Source of the DNA: Callipepla californica brunnescens
Taxonomy: Eukaryota > Chordata > Aves > Galliformes > Odontophoridae
Assembly (NCBI GenBank): GCA_023055505.1
Contig: JALIRH010000023.1
Span: 8,500,423-8,564,422, forward strand
Direction: 5' to 3'
DNA: 64,000 nucleotides
A program made the position numbers and the translations under genes. Shown here piece by piece: positions 48,644-60,900 of this stretch (position 1 is the stretch's first letter; each line of letters begins with the position of its first letter). The notes beneath the pieces are model-generated. The model was not told the DNA's origin, ran no database searches, and saw only the letters and a list, made by a program, of their open reading frames with translations.

Positions 48644-48695
48644 CCACTAAGGTTCTTTTCTTTTCAAAAGCTCCTTAAATCTTCATCTTGTTTAA
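48644..48695 (-). repeat. Right arm of the long inverted repeat
   Basis: Reverse complement of the left arm with one substitution and one extra AAAAG unit. It ends at TTAA (48692-48695). Confidence 0.9.
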
Positions 48696-49847
48696 TGCAT
48701 ATTATTTCTGCGTTATGAATTCTTAGAAGATTCTCTGTGGGGCTTTGTAACATTCTGCCTGGTGCCTTTTGCAATTTACTGGATTTATTAAATTATTCCC
48801 TAAGAAATGTTCAAGGTCTCTCAATTGCTGTAATATCCTTTCTGCTGATCACCCTTGGCAATGGATTAGAGCTTTTTATCTTAGTATTTAGATACTGAAT
48901 CTCAAAAAAATTATTTAAATATTTGTTGTTGTTGTTGTGTCCCCTGATAATTTTGTTTTATCAGGAGCAGTCTAAAAGTTGATACTGCTGTTGCATAGAA
49001 AAATATCTTGGGTCGTGCCAGAAAGAAAAAATGCAGACTTTTGAAAAGAAGGCTAGAAATGCTAAATATCCCACTGCTCTGTAGCCTTGCAGAGCTCTTT
49101 TCTTTGTAATCTTAAAATCAGCATAATTTCCATTTGTTTTCCTGAACTGTCTGTATTCCATGCATTTTCTGAGAGCTTGCAGAAGCAATGTGTTAATATT
49201 CTGTCATTTTGATAGTCTTATTGAAATTGAAGTTTAAAAGGAGAATTTTGAAAGGGATGTTAAAAGGGAAGATTAATGATGGAGGATGAAAAATTCAGTG
49301 ATAATTGAGCGGAAGAGATAGAGGAGAAAGTAAGATAAAAGTGACAAATGAGGAGAACTGAAAGGGTAAACTGGAATGAAAGAATGTGTTGTTGAACACT
49401 TTGCCATAGTGTCATAATGTATTCATCTGCTGGATAGGTGGCCGAGATTAAATAACTTATTCAGAAAAAGAACTTGTTTTTTTATCTATTGGGAATGTTG
49501 ACTAAGCCCACAGAAACATAAGGTTTGTGTCACGCAGCTGCTAACGCGAACTCCATGGTTTAAGGTTAACTGATGGAGCTATCTTTGAAACGCATGGAAA
49601 ACCTTGGTACGTAATCACTAGATACTTAATAGCTGGAGATGACAAAGTAGTTGCCCAGACCTCTTATTTGAAAGGTGACTGCCTAGATCACACTAGGTGT
49701 GATGTAATCCTTCTGCTCTTCACTTTTTCAGGTATCTTGGGGTTAGAATATGGTGTAGGCTGATTGCATGGGCTGCTGGAATGTGGGAGTATGCAGTCTG
49801 TAGAACTTCTGTTGCTGATCTAAATATGACAGTATTAAACTGAGAGG
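48696..49847. other. Intergenic, no gene seen
   Basis: AT-rich, with a (GTT)n patch at about 48922-48936. Nothing recognisable. Confidence 0.7.
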
Positions 49848-50310
49848 GAGAATGGAATAGAACAGGACAGAACTGTTCAGTTTATTTGAAAGCAGTCTTC
49901 AAAGATCATCTAGGCTTCCTGACTGCTTCAGAGCTAACCAAATGCTATGAACATGTTATTGAGGGCATTATTCCAATGCTTCTTGAACACTGGCAGGCAT
50001 GGGGCATCCAGCACCTCACTAGGAAGCCTGTGGCAGTGTTTGACCACTCTCACAGTACAGAAATGTTTCCCAGTGCCCACTAAAAACCTCCCATGGTGCA
50101 TCTCTGTGCTCTTCCTGGCTTTGCCGTTGGTGCCCAGGAGCAGAGCCCAGCATCTTCCTCTGCTTCCCTCCTCAGGGAGACACGGAGAGCAGTGAGGTCG
50201 CCTCTTGGCTTTCTCTTCTGCAGACTGGGCTGAAGCTTCTACTCACAGCTCTGTCACCAGCCATGGTGCTTCCTCTGGGTGCTTTCAAGAACATTAAGAT
50301 CCCTTATGTA
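49848..50310 (-). repeat. CR1 LINE, older subfamily, reversed
   Basis: Reverse CR1 with diverged tail (AATGGAATAGAACAGGACAG, AAAGATCATCTAGGCTTCC), then CAGTGTTTGACCACTCTCAC, GAGCAGAGCCCAGCATC and a GC-richer ORF2-end segment. It is more diverged than the youngest copies in the window. Confidence 0.8.
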
Positions 50311-50780
50311 ATGTAGAGTAGAACCTTGTAGGTGATATCTCAATCTCCTTTTGCTCTTTTGTGCATGCTTTAATTATTTTGTTGCCTGGTTGAAGCTTTC
50401 GGATGATGTTTCTGGATGAAGAACTATTTATGCATCCTGAGAATCATGAAGTGAAGAACAGTTGTTGAGATGCATAGTGTTTAAGCAGAGCTGTGGTAGA
50501 ACTGTGGATTTACTTAGGCACTGTTTTAGAGTTCATTCAAAATTCACTTGAATAACTCTTAGGAGTATTCAGTAAGAGGAATGCTTTCTTCAATTATGAT
50601 TTTTTTTTTCCAAAATGCATGCTAACCACTTTTAATGTTTTTAATATAAAGGTTCCCTTAAGCATTCATTAAGACTTCTTTACCAGTGCTATTTGTTGAG
50701 CAGGTACATAATAAAAGATAACTCTTATAACTTCTTATCTACTTTCAGCCTTTTAGTTATCTAAAAGCTTATTTGAAAGC

Positions 50781-50800
50781 TTTTTTTTTTTTTTTTTTTT
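50781..50800 (+). repeat. Poly(T) run of 20
   Basis: Uninterrupted T20, simple repeat. Confidence 0.9.
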
Positions 50801-52338
50801 AAATTCAGTTGCTAGCCTATAGCTGTTTCTAATGTTAATAAGCTGGTAGTGGTACTGCAGAGGTACGCAGTTTGTCTTAATTTGCTGAAGTTACACATTA
50901 GTGAGCAGTGAGGCTAAATGGAAACAATATTTTGACAGTATAGTAAGTTTCTTTTCTTTTTTTTTTTTTAATCTATTTAGAATTTTTTCCTTTTTTTTAT
51001 ATATTGGCACAACAGCCCAATGAGTCATAGCAACATTGATGGGTGAGGTTTTTTAAGCCAAATAGCTACCATATTTGCTACATGTATTTTGCTAACCTTC
51101 TGCTGTATTGAAAAATACCATTTTAAGTAATGCAAAGGAACTGTTCTTTGTAGTGATTTTTGATGAGAGAAAAGAGTTATAATTCTGAAGCTGGATTTTC
51201 AGAAAATGCACAATATGAAGAAAGGCCTTTAAAAAGGCTTACTTCATCTGAGACATTCAGAAGTTGAAACGCCCAGAATGGTCTATATTCTGACTTATTT
51301 CCCATAAATCTTATTATTAGTAAGTTAAACTGCATAAATAAATACATACACTTACATAAAAGTAAGAAATTAAATATTTGTGATATAACTTCTTGTTTCA
51401 AAACTCATGAAATTAATTGGATTCTTGATGGGCTTGAGTGAATGACTGGATGTGGCACTTGTATATTTGTAGGGTAGTTGGAAACTTGCTCTTGTATGGG
51501 CTCAGCCTCATGTTCAGGTTTAACAGTCTGTAACTGGTATCCATGCTATAAGACATATCTACACTTACCTTTGGCCATCCATGGAAACAAAGGTAGTAGA
51601 GTTTCCCGTATATATCTTCCACTGGAAACTCCGTTGAATTGCCTTTTAATTCTTATAGGCTAAAACTAAGTTCAAGTAGTTTCCAGTAAGGCTTGCACAA
51701 AGTAAATTGTTGAAGTCAAGACTGAACCCCAGATAGGAAGCTATGACTATATTGTCACTATGTGCTTTTATTTTGGGGGGGGAGGGGGCAGATCTTTTGA
51801 CTAAGTGCTATAAAATGATGTCTGACTCTTGGCTTTCTCTTTGGGAAAGTATAAGATTTTGTCTGTAAATATTTGAGGTTGGAGCACAGCATGTTAGAAG
51901 AGAACTGACTGAATGCCTTCAGTTGTTTCTTATGTCTTCTGTGGAACTGAACAGAAAAGCAATTCCTAAACTTCCTTTTTGAAATACTGCTAAACGAAAG
52001 TCTATTTCTTTGTGGATTTTCAAGTATTGTAGCATTCTACCATTTGATTTTGTATTATTGTTTTTTTAATTATTTAATCTGCTTTGTTATAAAGAACTCC
52101 TGATTTAATTATTATGGCTGTATTACTGAAATGGTAAATGTAGCATTAGATGTAGTGAAGGGATGTGGAAAATAGGAATTCTGCAATAGTTGTGTTAAAG
52201 CAAAATCTGTGTTTCTTTGCCCAATCAAGTGGTATTTGAAAGTAAAGTCTGAGATGTCTGTTGAAGGTACCAACTACCAACTCTGTCTTAGATATTTCCT
52301 AGAAGAGTAATAGTAAATGATGTTTTGTAAAGTTTGAT

Positions 52339-52379
<41 letters not shown>

Positions 52380-52386
52380 GTATGTA
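52339..52386 (+). repeat. (TA)n microsatellite
   Basis: About 48 bp of alternating TA interrupted by TG at two or three points (TATGTATA). Likely length-polymorphic. Confidence 0.95.
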
Positions 52387-54518
52387 TCTGTTGAGTATGT
52401 TCTTATAGTAATAATCCTTCTAAATAATGCCTCAGCTATACATAAAATGTTTGTTAAATATCACAGAGTCAGAATTCAATCAGAGCCATCTAAAAATTCA
52501 GTAAAAACTGTAACATCTGTAGACTATCACAAAATCTTTTTGATATACTGAAGCCTAAAGCTACAGAACAGCTCATCTACAGGAAAATGATTCCAAATGA
52601 TTTTTAGCTGATTTATGCTTCTTTAAAAGTAAGTTTAGTGCCCAGGAGATATACACTTCACAATATCTTTAAAATTTTATACTTCTTTTTTTTTTAATTA
52701 CTGTAATGTTACATTTAAACAGAATTGCAATGGAATTATCACACTGAAATGCATTTATACTTCCTCGAGATGTTTTTTAAAATTTAGTTTCTCAGTAGAC
52801 TCCTTAGTCATTGGTACACTGGCATTTGCTTGTTAAAGGAAATGCCCTATTGTTAAGACTGGCCTGAGTGGGACCTTTAAATTATTTTCAAGTAAAATTT
52901 TGCTGATGCAGTGTTGTACTTTACTGGTTTAGTTTAGGAGTGATGGAGATGCTTGGGTGATTGCAGCGAGGAGATAAAGCATACAGTCAGGAATTTTTCA
53001 CTGTGGTGCATACTGTAGTAATTGAGTTTTGCAAAATAATAAAGAAATCCAGAAGGGAACATATTAACTACTTTCTCGCCAGAGAATATTTTATTTGGTG
53101 ATAGTGTGATGTCATTTATGGATAGACAACACTGTAGCTTTAATTCCAGGATGTAGTTATATGAAGAATATAACATTAGCCTTGCTATGAAGTTTCATGT
53201 AGATGGAAGAGAAATACTTGCAGAATACTGGTGCAGGGGATTGGAAAGATGATGAAATATCACAAACGATGGTTCTGTATTTCTTTGTATGAGTTGCTTT
53301 TTTTCCTTTTTTTCTTCTTTTTTCTTTTTTTGTTTGTAATAACAGTATACAAGTTCTTTACAAGGCAAAGCTTATAAAGAAAGTTTGATTGTCGGATCAT
53401 TATTTGATCTGCCAAAGAATGCTGAATTTTTTTATATTTTCTCTGCTAGCATACTTTATTTCCAGTGATGACTGCCTGCTCTCAAATATTCTAGACATAC
53501 AAGAGTATCAATTTATTCTAAAAATCAGGATTTATTTTCATACAAGAGCTTATAATTTTGGGTTGGATAGACAGTTTTTCAGCGGTTTTGCAGTTCATCA
53601 CAAAGTGTGATAAGATTTCACCACAGCACCGGAATTTCCAAGATAAACATTTGCCATACCATCCACCATCCTGTCCTGCAAGATAAATGTATGTTGTTTT
53701 TCTATTTTATTAATTGATTTTTATTTATGAAGAAGGATGACTGTTTGTTTCAATCAAGATATTGGTTAACTATTTGAAGCCTGATTTTGAAGGCTCCTTT
53801 TTCCTAAGCACTAAAACAACATTTTTTTCCTATTTCAGTAATCTGGAATTTAAAGTTTGGTGCATTCATTGAATTCAAAATGACCTAAGAATATTGGCTA
53901 TTTAAATAACTGAGTATTTTATTTCTGAAGATAGGAGATGTGTTCTGGACAAAAATTCGTTTAGACAAATATTGTGTTTTAATTAGAGGCAGATAACTTC
54001 AGTAGTTTGATGTTTGGTTTTTTTTTTTTTTTCCTTCTTTTCCTGTAGTTGTTGAAGTTGGAAATTAATTAGAAGTTGTAGAATAATTATAAAAATATAG
54101 TAAGTTAGTGTACGTCCAGCTCACTTGCTTGAATTTTTAAAATGATATGCATTGTACTAATTTAAAAATACATGAGGGGTAAAAACAATGAGCCTCACTC
54201 AGTTCAGGTAAAAAAGGAATGAAGTTTTTAATATTGTAGCATGAATTTTTTCAGTAATCCAGATTAAAAAATAAGCCTTAGCCATACCTACACAGATTTA
54301 CAAATGACCAGAAGAGGATTGTACTGATGAGACCAAAGTAAAGACTTAAATTTGAGATGATAAAATAATTTTTCAGATATAATATGTAGTCCACAAAAAC
54401 CTGAGGGCTTAGACAAAACTTTGTTCTTTACTAGAGCAGTGAAGGATGTACCCAAAATATTTGTGTAGCTTCTGAAGTGAGTTGTTTGCTCTATGGATAT
54501 GCATACCTTTTAGAGTCT

Positions 54519-55038
54519 TGTGATTTAGGCCAGCAAGTGACTCAGCATTTGCTCACATCCACATCCCAGTGGGATGAGGAAGAGAACTGGGGGAAAAAAG
54601 AAATGTTGAATTCATTAGCTAAGATAAAAACTTCTGCTAAGATAGAGAAAAGGTTAATAGTTTACACTGTATATTGATATATGTATAAATGTGTATAACA
54701 AGTGATGCACAAGCATTTAATTGTTCACCACCCCACTACTGATGCCCAGCAAGGCCCTCTGAGCAGCAGAAGAGAGTGAGATGTACTCCTGCACCATCCA
54801 AAACTCCTTCTGCATGAGCATGTGATATGGAATATCCCTTTCGCCTGTTCAAATCGGCCATCCTAATTGTGTTTTCTCTCAGCTTCTTTGACCCTTCTCT
54901 GAGAATGGCCTTGGGTCTGACCAGCACTCCTTAGCAGCAACAACTGTAAACATTGGTGCGTATTATCAGTGTTGTTTTTCTCCTAGAACCAAAACATAAC
55001 ATCGTACCAGACACTGAGGAAAAAATGAAGAGCAGGGA
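54519..55038 (-). mobile_element. Solo LTR of an avian ERV-L-type endogenous retrovirus
   Basis: On the minus strand the order of blocks matches a well-known avian LTR. These are a start near CTGGTACGATGTTATGTTTT, then AACACTGATAATACGCACCA and GTTGTTGCTGC. After them come AAAGGGATATTCCATATCAC, GTGCATCACTTGTTATACA, a T-rich stretch with CCCACTGGGAT, and an end near GCTGGCCTAAATCACA. Flanking 5-mers AGTCT (54514-54518) and AGTCC (55039-55043) differ at one base and are plausible target-site duplications. No viral gene is attached, so it is a solo LTR left by recombination. The LTR would once have carried promoter and poly(A) signals; nothing suggests current activity. Confidence 0.78.
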
Positions 55039-55043
55039 AGTCC

Positions 55044-57469
55044 AATGTAGCTACTAAAACACAGGCTTCCTGCAGTTAATTATTGTTCTTCAAACCTTCC
55101 TTTCTTCATTTCTTTACAGCTTTTGTTTTTGTCCTGCTTTTTGAGGGTTGAAGATTAACCTCTAAATCTGGTTTGATTGGTTTCTTCTATATCCAAGGTT
55201 TGTATTCCCAGCTCCTTACAAAGGATATATGTTGTATACTAAGTGGCATAATCCATTCTTAGTAGGCGTCCACAGATACCCATAGCTTGTTATTGCAGCT
55301 GGATATTTGTTTATTTCTCTGTTTAATAAAAATTGGCTCTTTGGTGTAAACTGAGAAGTGTGATGCCAAAAATGTGAAGGTATTAATGTAAGTATTTGAA
55401 ATGCTGCATGCATTCTCCCTGTGTTATACTGAATTCTCTCAAGATTCAAGGTAATTTGTTTTATAGCTTCACTTGCATAATTCTCTTATGCTGGAGAATT
55501 TTATATTAGACAGTACCACATACTTCTGTTTGAAGTTGAACTTCATCTTATACTTCACTGGGCTGAGGATTCAGATGAGAAGAATTAAGCATGATTGTTT
55601 GCCCGCCAGTGGATGCTGATGTGTCAGTTTCCATTCTGTGTGTGTTGATGTCATCATTGAGTAATCTCACCTCAGAGGACTGTGAGAATAAGGAAAAAAT
55701 GAAATGCAGAAGGCGTATATGTATTTTTCTTATAGAAGTTAAGTGAAGTTTGGGCACAGTCCAAAAGGTTGGTTGTTATACAAATACCTTCTGAGTGCTG
55801 GAAGAATTATTAGTGAACTGATGAACTGTTTCAGAACCTGCCAACATCACATTAATACCGTTAGTCCTAAATGTGTTTCTGACACTGTGGTCCAAGATCA
55901 GTGTAGCACACAACAAAATAATGATGTTTGTCCTAGGTTGCATAAAGGGAAGGACAAGAAGGTTTTGGTAGTAAGACCTTGTCACCACCGGAGGGCATGG
56001 GGAAAAAGAAATCTGTTTAAAACAGTTTTTTTTTTTTTTTTTTTTTTTCCCACAACTGTCTTATTTCCATTTATCGTGAATCAAAATACCTAATTTCCAT
56101 TTCAGAAATATTTAATGAAAGCAAAGTAACGTATGTGAACTCTGAGAAATCTTTGCAAAATGAGGAGGCTATCACATCAATCAGTGCTTTTTGCTTCAGT
56201 TGTAATGAGTGACGCTTGGGAAGTCAGGAAGCTGTATTCAATTCCTTATTCTGTTTGAGGTGATTTGGATTCTGATGCCTATTTGCCTGGAGAACTTTTA
56301 AAGGTATTTTAAGGTATAATTTTGTCATTTAAAGCCAATTCACTTTGAATGAAACTCTTTGAAGTTCCTCTAGTAAGAGCCTTGCTGTCAGCCTCTCCTA
56401 ATCAGCCATCTGTAGCACCCTTCTCACCTTTTTGTTCGCTTGATCTTTTTGATTGGATATTTAAATATTTTGACAATGTGCAATCTTTCCAAGGGAAGGG
56501 ATATAGTGAGTCTTCAGACTAAAATTTCTCATAGGACATTCATTATGCCAACGAATAGTGAATGTTTAGGAAGGAGATTTGAATTACATGTTGGGATTGA
56601 ATACTGGACAAAATAGAACTGAATACCACCAGCAAGCTAGTGGAGTGATCTAAAATATCAAATTTCACTGTACGTGCACTTAAAGACATACATGGGAATG
56701 TATGGGGATCTTTCTCCCCATTTGAAACGTAATAAATAACAAGAGTATTAACAGTTGTGGTAGGACTGTCTCTCAGAAAGTATGGAAAAAATAATTAATT
56801 AAATTAATCACCAATGAATAAATGCTCTCTGGAAGTACAAGCTAAGTCTGTCCCCATATGCCTTCAACTAGAATGGATTAAACAGCAGTGGATTCTTTGC
56901 TAATATGATTTGATAAAACAAAACCTGTAGAAAACTGAAACTGAGAAAATAATCCTCAAAAAAATCCACAAAAACAAATAAACAAAACAAACAGAAGGAA
57001 AACCTCCATGTTTTAAGCTAGAATATAGAACCTAGCTATCTTAAGAGCTAGCAATAGCTTGCAATCTGCCAGGAGCAACTGGTTTTAGCTTTTTGTGACC
57101 AGCCAAAATTATTAAGTGTTGCCTGAATATCAGAAGAAATTGAAAAATATAATTTGTTTGTGTTTTTAGGGTTTTTATGACTGAGATCCCCCCAAAAAAT
57201 GGTGAAATTTATTCGATGTTGAGAATATTAACTGACAAACATATTTTTGTCTTGGTTTACACAGTGATTATGAAAACTTCCAGTTTATCTGTGAATCAGT
57301 AACTCATTTCGCTGAGATTTCTTAACAGCTGAAGACTTCACTGAGTATTTTAGTTGTCAGAAAGCATAATCCTTATTAAGCTAATTCCATAGACGTAACG
57401 ATTTCTTATGTGAGACAAATCTGCCTCAGCTCTGCTCTGACAGTTTTCTCAAAGAAACTCTTATTGATA
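55044..57469. other. Intergenic between two LTR-like blocks
   Basis: No retroviral gene remnant was recognised between the LTR at 54519 and the candidate at 57470, so they do not look like the two ends of one provirus. They also differ in sequence. Confidence 0.65.
56026..56048 (+). repeat. Poly(T) run of 23
   Basis: Uninterrupted T23, simple repeat. Confidence 0.9.
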
Positions 57470-57990
57470 TTGTAAGGAAAATTTCTGCTCCAATAAGCTT
57501 GCTCAATGATCTTTTTTCCCGAAATTGACAGAGGAGACTCTTCAGCTTTCTTTATTCAAATAAAGGGAGAGTCCACTGGGGCATAGCCATGTGGGGTCTC
57601 TCGAAGTGCTGGGGGACACAGCCCCTCTCTTGTCCCTGTACCTGACACTAATGAGCCTTTTCCCCATTTACGGAGATATTCAGGGTTCTCATGCCTCTTG
57701 ATTCGCATATCAGCCATTCCCCCTGGTGGGTACTCTCCTTCTTCTTTGTTTATACATACTTGGTAATCTGGGTTCAGAATTTATTGTTTTGCTCAAGCAG
57801 AACTGTCTTTGTATCCTGTAAAGTGCATCATTCTTTGTTCTCCCCAGCAAACAAGATTTACACACAGGTGCTAAGCCAGCATCTCCTGCTATATACTTGT
57901 GAGACAAGTTTGTTTAATCAGATCCTTGTGACTGAAACTCTTACCAGCTTTTTTTTAATCTTCTTTTGAGGAGACCCCCTCTCCTTCCTT
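57470..57990 (-). mobile_element. Possible LTR of an endogenous retrovirus
   Basis: This block is GC-richer and more even in composition than its surroundings. On the minus strand a purine tract (AAAGGAAGGAGAGGGGG, about 57990-57974) resembles a polypurine tract. It precedes about 400 bp of U3-like sequence, then AATAAAG (about 57557-57551), then about 80 bp ending in CCTTACA. That is the order polypurine tract, U3, poly(A) signal, U5. The U3 edge does not begin with TG and no target-site duplication is visible, so the boundaries and the call are tentative. Confidence 0.4.
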
Positions 57991-60900
57991 TGTTCTTTCC
58001 GAATTTTATTTTGCAAAGACACTTTATCCTTGTTTTTCCTTCAGTATGTTGAATGCTTAAATAAATAATCTGTTGTGATAGATCTTTAGTGGGTCTGTCT
58101 CATCTGTACTTCTGCAGATTGTATTGGTCCTAATCACGTGTAATTTGGTGTATCTTACCAAATTCAGTGGCATTATAGAGATGTACATCTGCTCGTATCA
58201 CCTTGTCAGTAGGGTTACTCAAGCAGTCAGTTCATTTTAAATGTTTTGTTTTTCTAATGCTTTAAAATCTTCACAGTGGTCTAAAAAGGCATATTGTGTC
58301 TGGTGAACTAAGACTTTGAAGTACATGTAGGAAATATACTAATTCTCAATCAAGAGGTATTAACGGAAAAGTTAAATTCAGATTTATTGCGTGATGCCTA
58401 TGTAACCCTGAAATAGCTTTGATAATATTATAGAATCTGTTTTAAATAGGTAATGTTACAGAAGTGATGCTATGATACTATTATATTATGATCCTGATTT
58501 ATGCTTTCCCCGTTTGGCTCCCTGATGGGTCACTAGCCATGATAATAAACTATTTCTACTGGCAAAATTTTAGGCAATTGAATATATTTAGGCATACCAG
58601 CTTTATTAAGGGATTAATTTCTGCAGTGTTGGAGGGAATGGACTTTTTCTCTCAAGCAGTCTTCATTGCTAGACAGTTTAAACTTCCCAGGAGCTACTTA
58701 CATTTTCTGTTTTATAGATAAATTGCCGCAATCAGAATACCAGGAAACCAAGTATGTTATGCATATGTATGAAAGCAGTTGAAAATATCCAAATAGAGAT
58801 TTAAACTTTCTGATGTGCTTAAGATTCTTGAATTAGCATAATAGAAGCTTCTTATATTTTATCAGACAAGTAAAACGAAATACTTTCCTTATTTAAAAAA
58901 TATTGTGCTAATTGTGCTGTCTTTCTGTATGTTTTCGTAATTTAAAATAGCAAATGTGTATCATCAGTAGAAAAACGTCTTCAAAATTTCTGCAACTGCA
59001 GATCACACAATCCCTTAAATGATGATGTGAGAAAAATTTGCACCTCAGTCCTGTTCAGTAGTTCTAATTTTGAAAGAAGAATCATAATACACTGGTCTGT
59101 AAATACACTGGTCTGTTCACAGGTGTATTATGTAATCATTCCTTTTTACCAACTGTCTTGGTAGTAGATGACCTCTTTTAGACAGAAATAAAAGAAATCG
59201 AAGCAGGTTTGGAGCCAGAACATTTCAAAATCAGTTCTCAGTTGTGTTTCTAATTCCACAGCTTGTGGTTTTGCCATGCTGCTTTGTTTTGTCTGTTTCT
59301 AGTCTGCTTGTGTCACCTGTTTTTCCACCACTCCTGTATTTCATCAAAACATAAGCAAAGCAAAACAACAGAGAAACCCCTGCAAACCTATCCTCATACT
59401 GTATCTGAGATAATTTTGTGAAATTCTATTATTGGAGTATAAGAGGGAGCTCTCTGAAAATTCATATGATGATTCTTTATATTTTTTAATTTAATGTTTA
59501 CTGCAAGTTCACGAAAACTCACTACTTTAAATGGATGGTAAATAAAAGTCTATCTTAAAAAGTGATAATGATTCAAGCTCAAAATATTTGTTATGAATCT
59601 CCTTAAAATTAGAGTAAAAACTTTTGAAGAAGTAAGAAAAGCATTTTTCACACACAGATTTTTGTACATAACTGTTTTGGAGATGGCAGAAAATCCTGTG
59701 GTCTATATCTTATGATAGTAAATTTAATATAATTTTGTACTATATTAAAAGAATATGTTGTAGTATTTTTTAATGTAGTACTTTTTAACTTCATCAAAAA
59801 CCTTTTGATTGTTAGCATATATTACTCTGAATGTAGAATGTTTGTTGAAGAACTGGGAAGCACTAAAATTGATCACTTTGTTTAAGGTTATTTCGAGAGA
59901 TGTTACAGCATCATCCTGGGAATAATTTCTACTTTGATCATTTTAATTAAAAAGGAAAAATACTGCTGGCAGCTATTCTGAAGAGATTAGGCTGCCTATC
60001 TTTGAGATGTATTTTGCTGATATAATTCATTCTTGGTCAAAATTAGTTGCGTGCCTTGTCTGCTCGTTCTAGACCTCTTCCAGTCATTGTATGCAGCTTC
60101 AGGATTGAGAAGCAGGTTCCTCTGACTGCGGCTGAACATTTTTGTGACCTTATGTGTCCGTGGAAAAGGGATCTTAATATTTCCTGTCTCCTAAGAGTGG
60201 CCTCGTTTGGCTAAACAAAATGCATTTTTAGGATGGAATAGCTTCTTCACATATAAAAGAATATGGTCTCTTCAGCTTTTCTATCCTCTACCTTCTTTTT
60301 TTCCCCCCGGTTTCTTAGTCTGAATTATGCTAATATTACTCCAAACTATAACAAATGTTTTTGGGAGAGCTATGTATTTCTGATGGAAGATGAAATAGCA
60401 CTGTGCTGAATAGTAAGCTACTTAGGGATCACCCAGGTGTAAGTGTAGTCAGGATTTTGTTACTCCTGTGTTCTTAATAGGAGATGCATTTCACACTGCA
60501 GATGAACTGAGACTTTTTTCTGTTTTGGTTCCCAGAAACCAAGAACTCTTTGGCCTGCTGTAACTTCTTTGCTTCTTTGGACTTGCCACAAATACACTTT
60601 GTTCTGTGTAAACACAAGGCTTCTGAATCCAAAGTTAAGACTGGATCTGTGATGATGCAGTCAGTGCTACTGCGTAGGTAGTGGCATAGGTAGTGCTTGC
60701 TTGAAAGAATTGAACAGGGATACTTCCTTGGCTGTCCTGTTTCCCAGACAGTAAATATTGTGTACTGTATGATTAAACTATGCTTCTCTACTAGTTACTG
60801 AGTGATCAGTACAAAATGTAATTATTTTTTACCAGCAGAAATCTATTAAAAGTGCACTGTAGCAATAAACAACATTCAGGTAGAAAACACACAGAATGTA

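Larger units (their letters stand above)
47097..48695. mobile_element. TTAA-bounded inverted repeats enclosing 1.5 kb (candidate DNA transposon)
   Basis: The segment 47097-47143 and the reverse complement of 48695-48644 are nearly identical over about 47 bp. There is one substitution and one 5-nt difference (GAAAAG against GAAAAGAAAAG). Both start TTAAACAAGATGAAG and end AACCTTAGTGG. Similarity stops abruptly at the outer TTAA on both sides and again at the inner edge. This is the layout of terminal inverted repeats with a TTAA target site. The 1.5-kb interior has no recognisable transposase and only short chance frames plus two poly(T) runs. The terminal bases (ACAAGATG) are not the CCC usual for piggyBac, so the superfamily is open. 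A one-off inverted template-switch duplication is an alternative. Confidence 0.45.
50311..54518. other. Intergenic, no gene seen
   Basis: Contains a T20 run, the (TA)n microsatellite, a G-run (51774-51787) and T/C-rich patches at 53297-53336 and 54018-54033. No gene recognised. Confidence 0.7.

Noticed and set aside
54519..57990. A single provirus bounded by the two LTR-like blocks
   Set aside because: The blocks are unrelated in sequence and no gag, pol or env remnant was recognised between them.
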